Source of the DNA: Hyphomicrobiaceae bacterium
GTDB lineage: Bacteria; Pseudomonadota; Alphaproteobacteria; Rhizobiales; Hyphomicrobiaceae
Direction of reading: 5' to 3'
NCBI GenBank assembly: GCA_002919265.1
Contig: PKEY01000069.1
Coordinates: 1 to 52,439 of the forward strand
DNA: 52,439 nucleotides
The translations under genes were made by a program, and so were the position numbers. Shown here in pieces: positions 25,260-34,493 of the stretch. The notes under the pieces were generated by a model, which saw only the letters and a program-made list of their open reading frames with translations, was not told where the DNA came from and did no database searches. Numbering within the stretch: the first letter of the stretch is position 1; every line of letters starts with the position of its first letter.

Positions 25260-26624
25260 ATGACTGCTCGCGTCCTGGTGGTCGACGATATTCCGGCCAA
25301 CGTAAAGCTGCTCGAAGCACGTCTGTCGGCTGAGTATTTCGATGTTCTCACCGCCTATTCCGGGCTGGAGGCACTGAAGATCTGCTCGCGCCAGCAGATC
25401 GACGTAGTGCTGCTCGACGTCATGATGCCGGGGATGGATGGCTTTGAGGTTTGCAGGAAACTCAAGGCGGATCCCGTCACACAGCATATCCCCGTCGTGA
25501 TGGTCACGGCGCTCGATCAGCCATCCGACAAAATTCAGGGGCTCGAGGCGGGCGCTGATGATTTCCTAACGAAGCCGGTCGACGACATCGCGCTTATCAC
25601 GCGCGTTCGCAATCTCGGCCGGCTCAAAATGCTCAACGACGAGATCCTCATGCGCGCGCAGACGCGCGAGCGCATGGGGCTTTCCAGCGGCGTTATCGAG
25701 CTTCACCGAAATGAGCGCGGGCGCATTCTGCTCGTGGACGATAGTCCGCGGTCGGCGCAACGCATCGTCGAGATCCTGTCGCGCATGCATGAGACAGTGG
25801 TCCAGCGCGACCTGCAAACAGCGCTGATCGCTGCGGCGGAGGGCAGCTTCGATCTTCTGATCGTCAGTCTCAGCCTCGCCAATGCGGACGGGCTTCGGCT
25901 GTGCAGCCAAATCCGATCGCTCGACCGCACGCGCCATCTGCCGATCATCATGCTCGTCGATCCGTCCGATGAGGGACGATTGTTGCGCGGGCTCGATTTG
26001 GGGGCCAACGACTACCTCATTCGGCCGATTGACCAGAACGAACTCATGGCCCGGGTGCGCACGCAGATTCGGCGCAAACGCCATTCAGACCATCTGCGGA
26101 CGCGCCTTGCCGAAAGCGTTGAGCTGTCGATCAAGGACGCGCTCACCGGCTTGTTCAACCGGCGCTACATGGAGAGCCACCTGAAGTCGCTGGTGGATCA
26201 GGCGGTCAATTCGGGACGACCGCTGTCGATCCTCATTGCCGATATCGATCACTTCAAGCGCATCAACGACACTTATGGCCACGATGCCGGCGATGCAGTG
26301 CTGAAGGAATTTGCCAGCCGCTTCCGTCGCAACACGCGCGGCGTCGATCTCGTTTGCCGATTAGGGGGCGAGGAGTTCGTCGTGGTCATGCCGAACGCGG
26401 ATGCTCCGCGGGCATTTCAGGTTGGCGAGCGACTGAGGGCCTGTATCGCGGCCGAGCCGTTCAGGTTGCCGGACGGCCAGCATTTGCCGATCACCGCCAG
26501 CGTTGGGGTTGCCTCGGTCGAGTCGCCGCAGGACACGCCGGCAATGTTGTTCAGGCGCGCGGACGGCGCCCTCTACGCTGCGAAACGATCGGGTCGGAAC
26601 CGGGTCGTTGTCGACGCAGCGTAA
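25260..26624 (+). CDS. pleD: diguanylate cyclase response regulator PleD
   Basis: The protein has 454 residues in the order REC1, REC2, GGDEF. REC1 has Asp53 (LLDVMMPGMDG) and Lys in LTKPVDD. REC2 (~154-270) is degenerate at the phosphoacceptor (LLIVSLSLANADG), typical of the adaptor domain. The cyclase motif GGEEF is at 369-373. Upstream RGVD is an RxxD inhibitory site at the normal spacing, so product inhibition by c-di-GMP is expected. It makes c-di-GMP at the differentiating pole. Co-transcribed with divK. Confidence 0.96.
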   Translation: MTARVLVVDDIPANVKLLEARLSAEYFDVLTAYSGLEALKICSRQQIDVVLLDVMMPGMDGFEVCRKLKADPVTQHIPVVMVTALDQPSDKIQGLEAGADDFLTKPVDDIALITRVRNLGRLKMLNDEILMRAQTRERMGLSSGVIELHRNERGRILLVDDSPRSAQRIVEILSRMHETVVQRDLQTALIAAAEGSFDLLIVSLSLANADGLRLCSQIRSLDRTRHLPIIMLVDPSDEGRLLRGLDLGANDYLIRPIDQNELMARVRTQIRRKRHSDHLRTRLAESVELSIKDALTGLFNRRYMESHLKSLVDQAVNSGRPLSILIADIDHFKRINDTYGHDAGDAVLKEFASRFRRNTRGVDLVCRLGGEEFVVVMPNADAPRAFQVGERLRACIAAEPFRLPDGQHLPITASVGVASVESPQDTPAMLFRRADGALYAAKRSGRNRVVVDAA

Positions 26625-27207
26625 ACAAACCATAATGTTAAGTGAAATGAATGACTTATGTCGGAGGAATGAAGCCCACGAGATCGAGGAACCGCCGCAA
26701 CAATTCGCGCTTCGGTTGCAGAAAACTTTCACTCGTTGGCGCAGCGTGTTGACGATCCTTGCAATTTAACGAATCGTGCCTTGCAAACGCTCAGATGATC
26801 TGTCAAGATCATATTTGAGATATCTACCAGACTGGGATTGGCGGCAGATCTCGATACAATCTTTCTCGTGAGGTCTCCGCCGGTGGGATTGTCCGTAGCG
26901 TCTCAGGTCCGCCGCATCTCCTGGTACGCTCGGACATAGATCGGCCTGCAGCTGGAGTTGGCCTCCTCGTTTGGCTGCAATCGGCCGATCACACCAAGCC
27001 GCACGCCAACGCCCTCTTTGGCAGGCTGCTTGGTTATCAGGTCAGGGACTGCGACGCCTCGGACTTCTACCCCGCTGCCGAGATCCGTTGCGGGCCCTGA
27101 CCGAGGCCTCTCCCTTCCGCAAAGCCAAAACAAGCCCCGCGACCTCTTAATTGAGGCCTGGAGCAAATCGACTTTCTCGGGAAAAAGATCGAAAGGGAAA
27201 GTTAGGG
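26625..27207. other. gap between convergent pleD and rpmG
   Basis: Nearly 600 nt without a gene I can support. A minus-strand frame at 26903-27166 (87 codons, ending CRPIYVRAYQEMRRT) looks somewhat protein-like but starts only at TTG with no ribosome site; it could be a decayed gene. No tRNA, strong terminator or repeat is seen near the pleD stop. Confidence 0.4.
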
Positions 27208-27230
27208 TGCCGCCCGAGACGAGAGCGGCA
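27208..27230 (-). terminator. hairpin after rpmG
   Basis: TGCCGC (27208-27213) pairs with GCGGCA (27225-27230). The minus strand continues into a pyrimidine-rich run (ACTTTCCCTTTCGATCTTTTT). A moderate terminator for the rnr-to-rpmG operon. Confidence 0.5.
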
Positions 27231-27239
27231 ACCAGCAGA

Positions 27240-27407
27240 TCACTTGATCTTGGCTTCCTTGAACTCGACGTGCTTGCGCACGACGGGATCGTACTTCTTG
27301 AAGCTAAGCTTCTCAGTGCTCGTGCGCGGGTTCTTCTTGGTCACGTAGTAGTAACCAGTGCCCGCGGTCGAAACCAATTTGATCTTCTGTGTTACCGGCT
27401 TGGCCAT
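27240..27407 (-). CDS. rpmG: 50S ribosomal protein L33
   Basis: The product has 55 residues and starts [18 protein letters not shown]. It holds the L33 core [23 protein letters not shown] in part and ends in VEFKEAKIK. It lacks the Cys pairs of the zinc form, so this is the C- (zinc-independent) type. It closes the minus-strand block rnr-DUF983-nudix-rpmG, a common order in Hyphomicrobiales. The gap to the nudix gene is 15 nt. Confidence 0.97.
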   Translation of the reverse strand: MAKPVTQKIKLVSTAGTGYYYVTKKNPRTSTEKLSFKKYDPVVRKHVEFKEAKIK

Positions 27408-27422
27408 GTTGCCCTGCGGATT

Positions 27423-28235
27423 TCAGCGCTTCGGCGCATGTTCATTGGAATTTGCGCGCACCATACCCGGGTGGAGCGCGCTGTCAAGTTGTAGACTTGC
27501 CTCGTCGACCGCTAGAAGCTCGCGGCAAAAGCTTCCATCCTTGAAGTGGTAGTAAGGAATCGGTGCGTGCGAAGAGTCCGTGCCTGCAGCCTTGAGGAAG
27601 TCCGTCAGATCCTCGAGGATGATGCGGGTGATGGCGGGAATGTCGAGGCTGCGCGCCTCTTCGATCGTGAGCCAATGCAGGCCGGAGAGCTCCCCGTCTG
27701 AAGTCTCGACCTCATGGCTGATCTCGTCGGCCGAGATGCAGAAGAACCGAGTGTCGTAGCGCCGCGGGCGGCCGGGTGGCGTGATGGCCCGGGCAAATAG
27801 CGTCAGCGGGCCGATTCTGGGTCTAAAGCCGCAGCCGAAAAACTCGCTCCAGCCAGGTGCCTCGACGGTTGTCGGAGTCTGTGTGGCCGCACCAATGACG
27901 AGGCCGGCCTCTTCAAATGTTTCCCGGACGGCGGCGAGGGCGAGAGCCCGGGCGCGCTCGGGACCGGGCTGCTCCTTCATGTCGATGAGAAGCTTCGCGA
28001 CCTCGAGGGGGCGAAGCTCGTCAGCGCTCTCCACTTTGTGATCGCTGTCATCGACACGGCCGCCGGGGAAGACGTACTTGCCCGGCATGAACACGACGTC
28101 CATCCGCCGACGGCCCATGAGGACGCGGGGGACGCCTTTCACGCGGTCCACAATTACGAGGGTCGCCGCATCCCGCGGCTGAAGGATTGGTGCGCTGCTA
28201 GTATCAGCTCCTCCGGGCGGGGCGCTTCCGGTCAT
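27423..28235 (-). CDS. NUDIX hydrolase (NUDT19-like, split Nudix box)
   Basis: The protein has 270 residues. GKYVFPGGRVDDSD begins the Nudix box and AAVRETFEEAGLVIG completes it. Between the halves are about 30 extra residues (a helix with LRPLEVAKLLIDM), as in NUDT19/RP2p-type enzymes, which hydrolyse CoA or acyl-CoA derivatives. The Glu residues of REtfEE that bind Mg2+ are intact. The substrate is inferred from family only. It lies 30 nt after the DUF983 gene. Confidence 0.9.
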   Translation of the reverse strand: MTGSAPPGGADTSSAPILQPRDAATLVIVDRVKGVPRVLMGRRRMDVVFMPGKYVFPGGRVDDSDHKVESADELRPLEVAKLLIDMKEQPGPERARALALAAVRETFEEAGLVIGAATQTPTTVEAPGWSEFFGCGFRPRIGPLTLFARAITPPGRPRRYDTRFFCISADEISHEVETSDGELSGLHWLTIEEARSLDIPAITRIILEDLTDFLKAAGTDSSHAPIPYYHFKDGSFCRELLAVDEASLQLDSALHPGMVRANSNEHAPKR

Positions 28236-28265
28236 CGTCTGGCAGATCTCGCGTTGCTTTTCGCG

Positions 28266-28700
28266 TCAGTATTGGTTGGGCACCGAAGAGTGCTCCGGCA
28301 CCGGGTCGTCGGGATCGGGTCGAGATCCGAACCCATGCATCTGATTAGCCCATTGCAAGCCTACGATCGACCCTTTGATGCTTGGCAGGAGCGCGAGCGA
28401 CAGGATCACCGTGAGCGGCAGCCACAGCACCAGGTGGACCCACTGCGGCGGTGCGATCGCCTGCTCGAGAGCAAGGACGCCGGCGACGATCAGGTGACCT
28501 ACGATGACGATCGTGAGGTAAGGCGGAGCGTCATCCGCGCGGTGGTGGAAAAGCTCTTCGCGGCAGCTCGGGCAGGTGTCGGCAACCTTGAGATACGCCC
28601 TGAAGAGCTGGCCATGTCCGCACGCCGGGCATTTGAGCCGGGCGCCGCGCATCATGGCGTCGTAGAGATTCCGCTTCTGCTTGTTGGTGGTTACAGACAT
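28266..28700 (-). CDS. DUF983 membrane protein with zinc-ribbon
   Basis: The protein has 144 residues. An N-terminal zinc-ribbon CPACGHG...CPSC (four Cys) is followed by two TM segments (YLTIVIVGHLIVAGVLALE, then VHLVLWLPLTVILSLALLP). This matches DUF983, found in Alphaproteobacteria between rnr and a nudix gene. Function unknown. Confidence 0.92.
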   Translation of the reverse strand: MSVTTNKQKRNLYDAMMRGARLKCPACGHGQLFRAYLKVADTCPSCREELFHHRADDAPPYLTIVIVGHLIVAGVLALEQAIAPPQWVHLVLWLPLTVILSLALLPSIKGSIVGLQWANQMHGFGSRPDPDDPVPEHSSVPNQY

Positions 28701-28790
28701 GTTCCTGCCGATCTACGGCCTCCCGGTGAGGGATATCGAGCAATAGGTCGCCCTCCCGGGGCTGTCCGTCAACCTGCCGAAGCGACGCAT

Positions 28791-31073
28791 TCACGCCCTT
28801 TGGCCTGCCCGCCGTTTTCCCCGCTTCGAGTTCCGGTTACGCCAGCCTTTCGAGAGGACGACGTGGCCCCGTTTGCCTTTTGATAGCATCTCGAAACGCA
28901 ACGCGCCTGCCGTGGGAATGGCTTCCACAAGCCGCACGCGCACTTCATCCCCCAGGCGATAGGCTTCGCCGCTGCGGCTGCCCACGAGAGCGTGCTGCTC
29001 CTCCACGAAGTGGTAGAAGTCGCCGATCATGGAGGAGGCAGGCACGAAGCCATCCGCTCCTGTATCCTTGAGCCGGACGAAAAGACCCGATCGCGTGACG
29101 CCGGAGATGCGCCCTTCGAACTCCGCGCCAACCCTGTCGGCAAGGAACGCGGCGACCAGCCGGTCGATGGTCTCGCGCTCGGCCGCCATGGCGCGCCGCT
29201 CCGCCTCCGAGATGGACTTGGCCACCTCATCCAGGCGTTCTGCTTCCTCATCGGCCAGGCCATCCGGGCCGAGCTTCAGCGCGCGGATCAAGGCGCGGTG
29301 CACGATGAGATCCGCGTATCGGCGGATTGGCGAGGTGAAATGCGCATAGCGCCGCAAGTTGAGGCCAAAGTGCCCTTGATTATCGGTGCTGTATTCGGCT
29401 TGCGCCTGAGCCCGCAGAACCACTTCGTTAACGAGATCCGTCGTGGGCAACGACTTCGCCTGCGCCAGCACGCGATTGAAGTGGGCCGGCCTCAGCTCGC
29501 CGGGAGGCAGCCGGAGCTTGAGGCTGTCGAGAAATTCACGGAGCGCCGACAGCTTCTCTTTCGAAGGCGGCGCGTGGACCCGGTAGACGAGGGGCGTGCG
29601 GTGCTCCTCAAGTGTCTCTGCTGCGGCCACGTTGGCCTGGATCATGAACTCTTCGATTAGCCGGTGCGCTTCGAGCCGTTCAGGGATCACCACGCGCTCC
29701 ACGCGGCCTTCCTTGTCCAGGATGATCTTGCGCTCGGGCAGGTCGAGGTCGAGCGGTTGTCGGCGATTGCGCGCTTCCGCGAGGATGCTGTAGGCGGCCC
29801 AAAGCGGTTCGAGCACGGGTTCCATCAGGTCCCGGCATTTGCGCGAAGGTTTGCCGTCGAAGGCCGCCTGCGCTTCTTCATAGCTGAGCTTCGCGGCGGA
29901 GCGCATGATGCCTCGCACGAAGGTGTGCCGGCGTTTTTCGCCGTGTTTGTCGAAGACCATGCGCACGGCGAGGCACGGCCGGTCCTCATGCTCCCGCAAC
30001 GAGCAAAGATCGTTGGAGATGCGCTCCGGGAGCATCGGAACCACCCGATCCGGGAAGTACACGGAGTTGCCGCGGAGCTGGGCCTCGCGGTCGAGGCGCG
30101 TACCGGGGCGCACATAGTGAGCGACGTCGGCAATAGCGACCGTGACAATGAAGCCGCCGCGGTTCCTCGGATCCGGATCGGGCTCCGCGTGGACGGCGTC
30201 GTCATGGTCACGCGCGTCCTTGGGATCGATCGTCACGAGCGGCAGGTGCCGCAAATCCACGCGATGCGCGAGAGAGGGTTGCTCCAGCTGGTCGAGCTCC
30301 ACAAGCACGCCTTCGGGAAAGTCGTCCGGTATGCCGTGCGCATGCACCGCAATGAGGCTGATGCGCCGCTGATCCTCTGGGTTGCCCAGGGACTCGATAA
30401 CGCGCGCCTGTGGCACGCCATAGCGGTGGGCGCGGGGCAAATCGAAGCGAACGAGATCGCCGTCCTCGGCGTCCCCCTCGTTGCCGGGCAGCACCGGCCA
30501 GCTACGCAGCTCCTTGCGATCAACCGGGGCGATCATTCCGCCGCCGCGCTTCTTGTCCGCGCGGAAAATGCCAAGCAGCCGACGTTTTTCGCGGGGGAGC
30601 TTCTTCAGCGGTTCGCCCTCGAACCGGAAGCCTTCAACGTCCGGATCTTCGAGCTGTCGGACACGGGTCAGCACGCGGTCGCCGATGCCGAGGACGGATT
30701 CAGCGCCGTTGAAGCGGCGGCTCTTCACGAGCAATACCCGCGGCCGTGGACCCTCCTTATTGTCCCAGATTACAGGCTCAGCAATCAGGTCTCCGTCGTC
30801 GTCGCGACCGATGATCTCGAGCACAGAGACGGGAGGTAGCGATCCCGTCGGCCGAAGCTCCTTCCGCCGTCCGACGAGAGCGCCTTCTCGGTTGAGCTCT
30901 GCCAGAAGCCGCTTCAGCTCGATGCGATCGCTACCCTTAACGCCAAATGCCCGCGCGATCTCGCGCTTGCCGACCTTTTCAGGAGATCCTTTGATGAACT
31001 CTAGGATCTCCTGTTTTGTAGGCAGCCCGCGGACGGCTTCTGCTCTGGTCTGGGCTGCTCGTTTGCGGGCCAC
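28791..31073 (-). CDS. rnr: ribonuclease R
   Basis: The protein has 760 residues from GTG 31073. The order is an N-terminal winged-helix region (IARAFGVKGSDRIELKRLL), cold-shock domains (~75-240), and the RNB catalytic domain with the metal-binding Asp cluster (TIDPKDARDHDDAVHAE). An S1 domain (GAEFEGRISGVTRSGLFVRL) and a Lys/Arg-rich tail follow. It degrades structured RNA 3' to 5'. It is the first gene of rnr-DUF983-nudix-rpmG and is separated from topA by a large inverted repeat. Confidence 0.96.
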   Translation of the reverse strand: MARKRAAQTRAEAVRGLPTKQEILEFIKGSPEKVGKREIARAFGVKGSDRIELKRLLAELNREGALVGRRKELRPTGSLPPVSVLEIIGRDDDGDLIAEPVIWDNKEGPRPRVLLVKSRRFNGAESVLGIGDRVLTRVRQLEDPDVEGFRFEGEPLKKLPREKRRLLGIFRADKKRGGGMIAPVDRKELRSWPVLPGNEGDAEDGDLVRFDLPRAHRYGVPQARVIESLGNPEDQRRISLIAVHAHGIPDDFPEGVLVELDQLEQPSLAHRVDLRHLPLVTIDPKDARDHDDAVHAEPDPDPRNRGGFIVTVAIADVAHYVRPGTRLDREAQLRGNSVYFPDRVVPMLPERISNDLCSLREHEDRPCLAVRMVFDKHGEKRRHTFVRGIMRSAAKLSYEEAQAAFDGKPSRKCRDLMEPVLEPLWAAYSILAEARNRRQPLDLDLPERKIILDKEGRVERVVIPERLEAHRLIEEFMIQANVAAAETLEEHRTPLVYRVHAPPSKEKLSALREFLDSLKLRLPPGELRPAHFNRVLAQAKSLPTTDLVNEVVLRAQAQAEYSTDNQGHFGLNLRRYAHFTSPIRRYADLIVHRALIRALKLGPDGLADEEAERLDEVAKSISEAERRAMAAERETIDRLVAAFLADRVGAEFEGRISGVTRSGLFVRLKDTGADGFVPASSMIGDFYHFVEEQHALVGSRSGEAYRLGDEVRVRLVEAIPTAGALRFEMLSKGKRGHVVLSKGWRNRNSKRGKRRAGQRA

Positions 31074-31093
31074 GGTCGTTCAGGTCCTTCGTG

Positions 31094-31206
31094 CGTGAAG
31101 TGATGCGATCCAGGCGTCGTGGAATCGTAAATTCGTAAGAGGTGTGAAGTTCCGCTGTGCTTCGCACCAAATCACGATTCCACGACCCGGTGTCATCACC
31201 TTCACG
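31094..31206. repeat. long imperfect inverted repeat between topA and rnr
   Basis: Three nested pairings span the intergenic gap. The outer is CGTGAAGTGATG (31094-31105) with CATCACCTTCACG (31194-31206), one bulge. The middle is a perfect 13 bp, GTCGTGGAATCGT (31116-31128) with ACGATTCCACGAC (31174-31186). The inner is GGTGTGAAG (31141-31149) with CTTCGCACC (31160-31168), one G-T pair. It lies just past the topA stop. It could be a terminator/RNA-processing structure or a REP-type element. Confidence 0.75.
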
Positions 31207-31212
31207 CCTACT

Positions 31213-33996
31213 TTATTCCGCAGCCGGTTCAGGCACGCGTGTCTTGGCGCGCGACTTGGCAGCGGACTTCTTTGTCGCCGGCTTCTTGGCAGAAGCGGTT
31301 GTTTTGCTCGCCTTCTTCGTTGCGGCTGAGCTCTTGGCTGCGGCGGAGACCTTCCTTTTCGCTGCTGTCTCCTTTTTCCTTGCCTCGCCTTCGGTCTCTT
31401 CCTCAGGGGCCTCAGCCTTCTTAGCCGAAGATTTCTTGGAAGTGGCTTTGCTGCGCTTCGAGGGCGTGCCGTTCTTGGCAGCGCGGGCAGCCAGCAACTC
31501 AATCGCTTCCTCCCGCGTGAGCGACGCTGGATCCTTGTCCTTCGGCAGGGTCGCGTTGACTGAGCCGTACTTCACATAGGGGCCGTATCGGCCGGACAGA
31601 ACCTCGATCTTGCCGCCGTCAGGGTGTTCGCCGAGCTCCTTCAGAACCTGTGCCTTGGGGCGGGACCACTTGCCCTTGCCACCAGCTTCCTTCTCGGCGA
31701 TGAGCGCCACCGCCCGGTTGATGCCGATGGTGAAGACGTCTTCGACGCTCTCAAGGTTAACGTAAGTGCCCTCGTGGTGAACGAAGGGCCCGTAGCGGCC
31801 AATGCCCGCTGTGATCGGCTTTCCGGTCTCGGGATGAAGCCCGACCTCCCGGGGCAGAGAGAGGAGCTGCAAGGCGCGCTCCAGGTCGATGGTCGCCGCA
31901 TCAAGGCCACGCGGGATGGAGGCGCGCTTCGGCTTTTCGCCGTCCTCCGCATCTCCCAGCTGGACGTATGGACCAAAACGGCCCGTACGCACTGTGACGG
32001 GAAGGCCCGTGTCCGGGTCGTAGCCCAGCAGCTTACCCTCCGGAGGCGTCACTTCCGCGTCCATGCTTTGTGGCTCGACGAGCTGCCGCGTGTAGCGGCA
32101 CTCCGGATAGTTGGAGCAGCCAATAAACGCTCCAAACCGTCCGACCTTGAGGCTCAATCGGCCGGAGCTGCAAACCGGACAGGTCCGTGGGTCTCCGCCG
32201 TCAGCACGGTTTGGGAAGATGTGCGGCCCAAGGATCTCGTTAAGCGCCTCCAGCACCTCGCTGACGCGAAGGTCCTTGATCTCGTCGACGGCCTTCGTGA
32301 AGTCGCGCCAGAAATCCCGCAGAACGTCTTTCCACTGCAGCTTGCCGTCGGAGATGAGGTCTAGCTTCTCCTCGAGGTCGGCCGTGAAGTCGTATTCCAC
32401 ATACCGGCGGAAGAAACTTTCGAGGAAGGCTGTCACCAGCCGCCCCTTGTCCTCAGGGATGAGGCGCTTCTTTTCGAGGCGCACGTAGCCGCGCTCGCGC
32501 AGCAGGGCGAGGGTGGTGGCGTAGGTCGAGGGGCGTCCGATGCCCAGCTCTTCCATGCGCTTCACAAGCGTGGCCTCGGTGTAGCGAGGAGGCGGCTCGG
32601 TGAAATGCTGGCTGGCCTCGACGGACTTGTCCTTGAGGACATCGCCGCGAGTTAGCGCCGGCAGCCGGCGGCTGTCTTCATCGTCCTCCGGATCGTCACG
32701 GCCTTCGGAGTAGAGGCGCATGAACCCGTCGAACACGACGACAGAGCCGGTAGCGCGCAGGCCGTACGTCTTGCCGTCCTTGCCATGCACCTCGATTTCG
32801 GCCGTCGTTTGCTCGAGCTCAGCGGAAGCCATCTGGCTGGCCATCGTCCGCAGCCAGATCAGCTCATAAAGATCCGCCATCTCCTTATCGAGATACTTCG
32901 CGACGTCCTTCGGATGCCGGCGTGGGTCGGTCGGCCGAATGGCCTCGTGGGCTTCCTGCGCGTTCTTCGCCTTGCTTTTGTACTCGCGCGCGAACGGCGT
33001 GTACCGTTTCCCGTATTCCTTCTCGATTACGCGGCGGATCTCGGAAATGGCCTCCGGGACGATCTGCACGCCGTCAGTACGCATGTAGGTGATGAGGCCC
33101 ACCGTCTCGCCGCCGACATCAACGCCTTCGTAAAGGCGCTGGGCGAGCTGCATGGTCTGCTTGGCCGAGAAGCCAAGCTTGCGGGAGGCCTCCTGCTGCA
33201 GCGTCGACGTGGTGAAGGGTGGCGCCGGATTGCGGCGGACTGCCTTCTTCTCCACTGACGTTACTGTGAACCGGCCGCCCTCAATTGCTGCCTTGATGGC
33301 ATGGGCGCTGGCCGCGTCCTTGATATCGAGCTTCTTGAGCTGCTGCCCGCCGATCGCCACCAGCCGCGAGCGGACCTCTTCGCCCTTGCTGGTCTCAAGC
33401 AGGGCTTCGATGGTCCAGTATTCTTCGGACTTGAAGGCCTCGATTTCGGCTTCGCGGTCGCAGACGAGCCGCAATGCGACCGACTGCACACGCCCGGCTG
33501 ACCGGGCACCCGGCAGCTTTCGCCAGAGGACCGGGGACAGCGTGAAGCCCACGAGATAGTCGAGCGCACGGCGGGCGAGGTAGGCCTCGACCAGCGGCGC
33601 ATCGATCGACCGCGGGTTCTTCATGGCCGCCAGCACGGCGTCCTTGGTGACGGCGTTGAATGTCACGCGCTCGACAGGGACGCCCTTCTTCAGCGCGCGC
33701 TTCTGGTCGAGCAGCTGGAGGATGTGCCAGGAGATCGCTTCGCCTTCGCGGTCAGGGTCGGTGGCGAGGATGACCTTGTCGGCCTTTTTCACCGCATCGG
33801 CGATTTCGCGAATGATCTTTGTGGCCTTGGGATCGACGTCCCAATGCATTTCGAAATCGCGGTCCGGCTCGACAGAGCCATCCTTCGCGGGCAGGTCGCG
33901 CACGTGCCCGTAGGACGCGATCACCTTGTATCCCGAACCGAGATACTTGTTGATTGTCTTGGCCTTCGCAGCCGATTCCACAATGACGATGTTCAT
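31213..33996 (-). CDS. topA: DNA topoisomerase I
   Basis: The protein has 927 residues. An N-terminal Toprim domain (MNIVIVESAAKAKTINKYLG; DPDREGEAISWH) is followed by the type IA core with the active Tyr in GLITYMRTDGV. One four-Cys zinc finger (CPVCSSGRL...CSNYPECRY) follows. Then several zinc-less topoisomerase repeats (GRFGPYVQLGD, GRYGPFVHHEG, GRYGPYVKYGS) and a Lys/Ala-rich C-terminal tail of ~110 residues. It relaxes negative supercoils. The basic tail is usual for alphaproteobacteria. GGGAAG precedes the ATG. Confidence 0.97.
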   Translation of the reverse strand: MNIVIVESAAKAKTINKYLGSGYKVIASYGHVRDLPAKDGSVEPDRDFEMHWDVDPKATKIIREIADAVKKADKVILATDPDREGEAISWHILQLLDQKRALKKGVPVERVTFNAVTKDAVLAAMKNPRSIDAPLVEAYLARRALDYLVGFTLSPVLWRKLPGARSAGRVQSVALRLVCDREAEIEAFKSEEYWTIEALLETSKGEEVRSRLVAIGGQQLKKLDIKDAASAHAIKAAIEGGRFTVTSVEKKAVRRNPAPPFTTSTLQQEASRKLGFSAKQTMQLAQRLYEGVDVGGETVGLITYMRTDGVQIVPEAISEIRRVIEKEYGKRYTPFAREYKSKAKNAQEAHEAIRPTDPRRHPKDVAKYLDKEMADLYELIWLRTMASQMASAELEQTTAEIEVHGKDGKTYGLRATGSVVVFDGFMRLYSEGRDDPEDDEDSRRLPALTRGDVLKDKSVEASQHFTEPPPRYTEATLVKRMEELGIGRPSTYATTLALLRERGYVRLEKKRLIPEDKGRLVTAFLESFFRRYVEYDFTADLEEKLDLISDGKLQWKDVLRDFWRDFTKAVDEIKDLRVSEVLEALNEILGPHIFPNRADGGDPRTCPVCSSGRLSLKVGRFGAFIGCSNYPECRYTRQLVEPQSMDAEVTPPEGKLLGYDPDTGLPVTVRTGRFGPYVQLGDAEDGEKPKRASIPRGLDAATIDLERALQLLSLPREVGLHPETGKPITAGIGRYGPFVHHEGTYVNLESVEDVFTIGINRAVALIAEKEAGGKGKWSRPKAQVLKELGEHPDGGKIEVLSGRYGPYVKYGSVNATLPKDKDPASLTREEAIELLAARAAKNGTPSKRSKATSKKSSAKKAEAPEEETEGEARKKETAAKRKVSAAAKSSAATKKASKTTASAKKPATKKSAAKSRAKTRVPEPAAE

Positions 33997-34220
33997 GTGC
34001 TTCCCGGGATCCCCCCGTCGCGGCCGCGTGTCCCTTCCGGGTTCAGGCGCCTCTGCGTGGCCACGTCAGGTCCGTCGTCGCTCAGGTGGGGGAAGATGGG
34101 TGATGGTCGAGGCGAAGTCAAATCACCTGAATATGCAAAAAATGAAGATTGTCTACTTAATGCGCATAGTGTATGCCTGAGACTGTGTGAAGAGCGGCAA
34201 ACTTGAGATTCTCCAAGAGC

Positions 34221-34493
34221 ATGGACAAGGAACCGGGTCCGGAAAAAAGGCCAAAGCTGACGCTGGCTTACGCAAGGAACGATACCGACGGTTTGGTGAA
34301 GCAGCAACCAGAACGAGCGACTTCGATTCGGGCGCAACTGGAGTACCTCGCGAATACCATCCGGCATATGCAAGTCCTGGCCTGGCAGACGGGGTGCACT
34401 CGGGTGGCGGACCTGCTGGAAGACGCCTACCGGGAGGTCGACCGCGAACGGCGAGCGCGGCCCAAGCGGCTGAGCTGGCTGGAACCAGTGTAA
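34221..34493 (+). CDS. small soluble protein of unknown function
   Basis: The product has 90 residues, charged and mostly helical (MDKEPGPEKRPKLTLAYA, SIRAQLEYLANTIRHMQVLA, ADLLEDAYREVDRERRARP). ATG 34221 follows AAGAG; an in-frame TTG at 34203 would add six residues. Its stop abuts the dprA stop with no gap, and the gene lies antisense between dprA and topA. It has no recognisable domain. The codon pattern and length suggest a real gene, but the case rests on composition. Confidence 0.55.
   Translation: MDKEPGPEKRPKLTLAYARNDTDGLVKQQPERATSIRAQLEYLANTIRHMQVLAWQTGCTRVADLLEDAYREVDRERRARPKRLSWLEPV

Noticed and set aside
29664-30839. 391-codon plus frame opposite rnr
   Set aside because: Antisense shadow; no motif or ribosome site.
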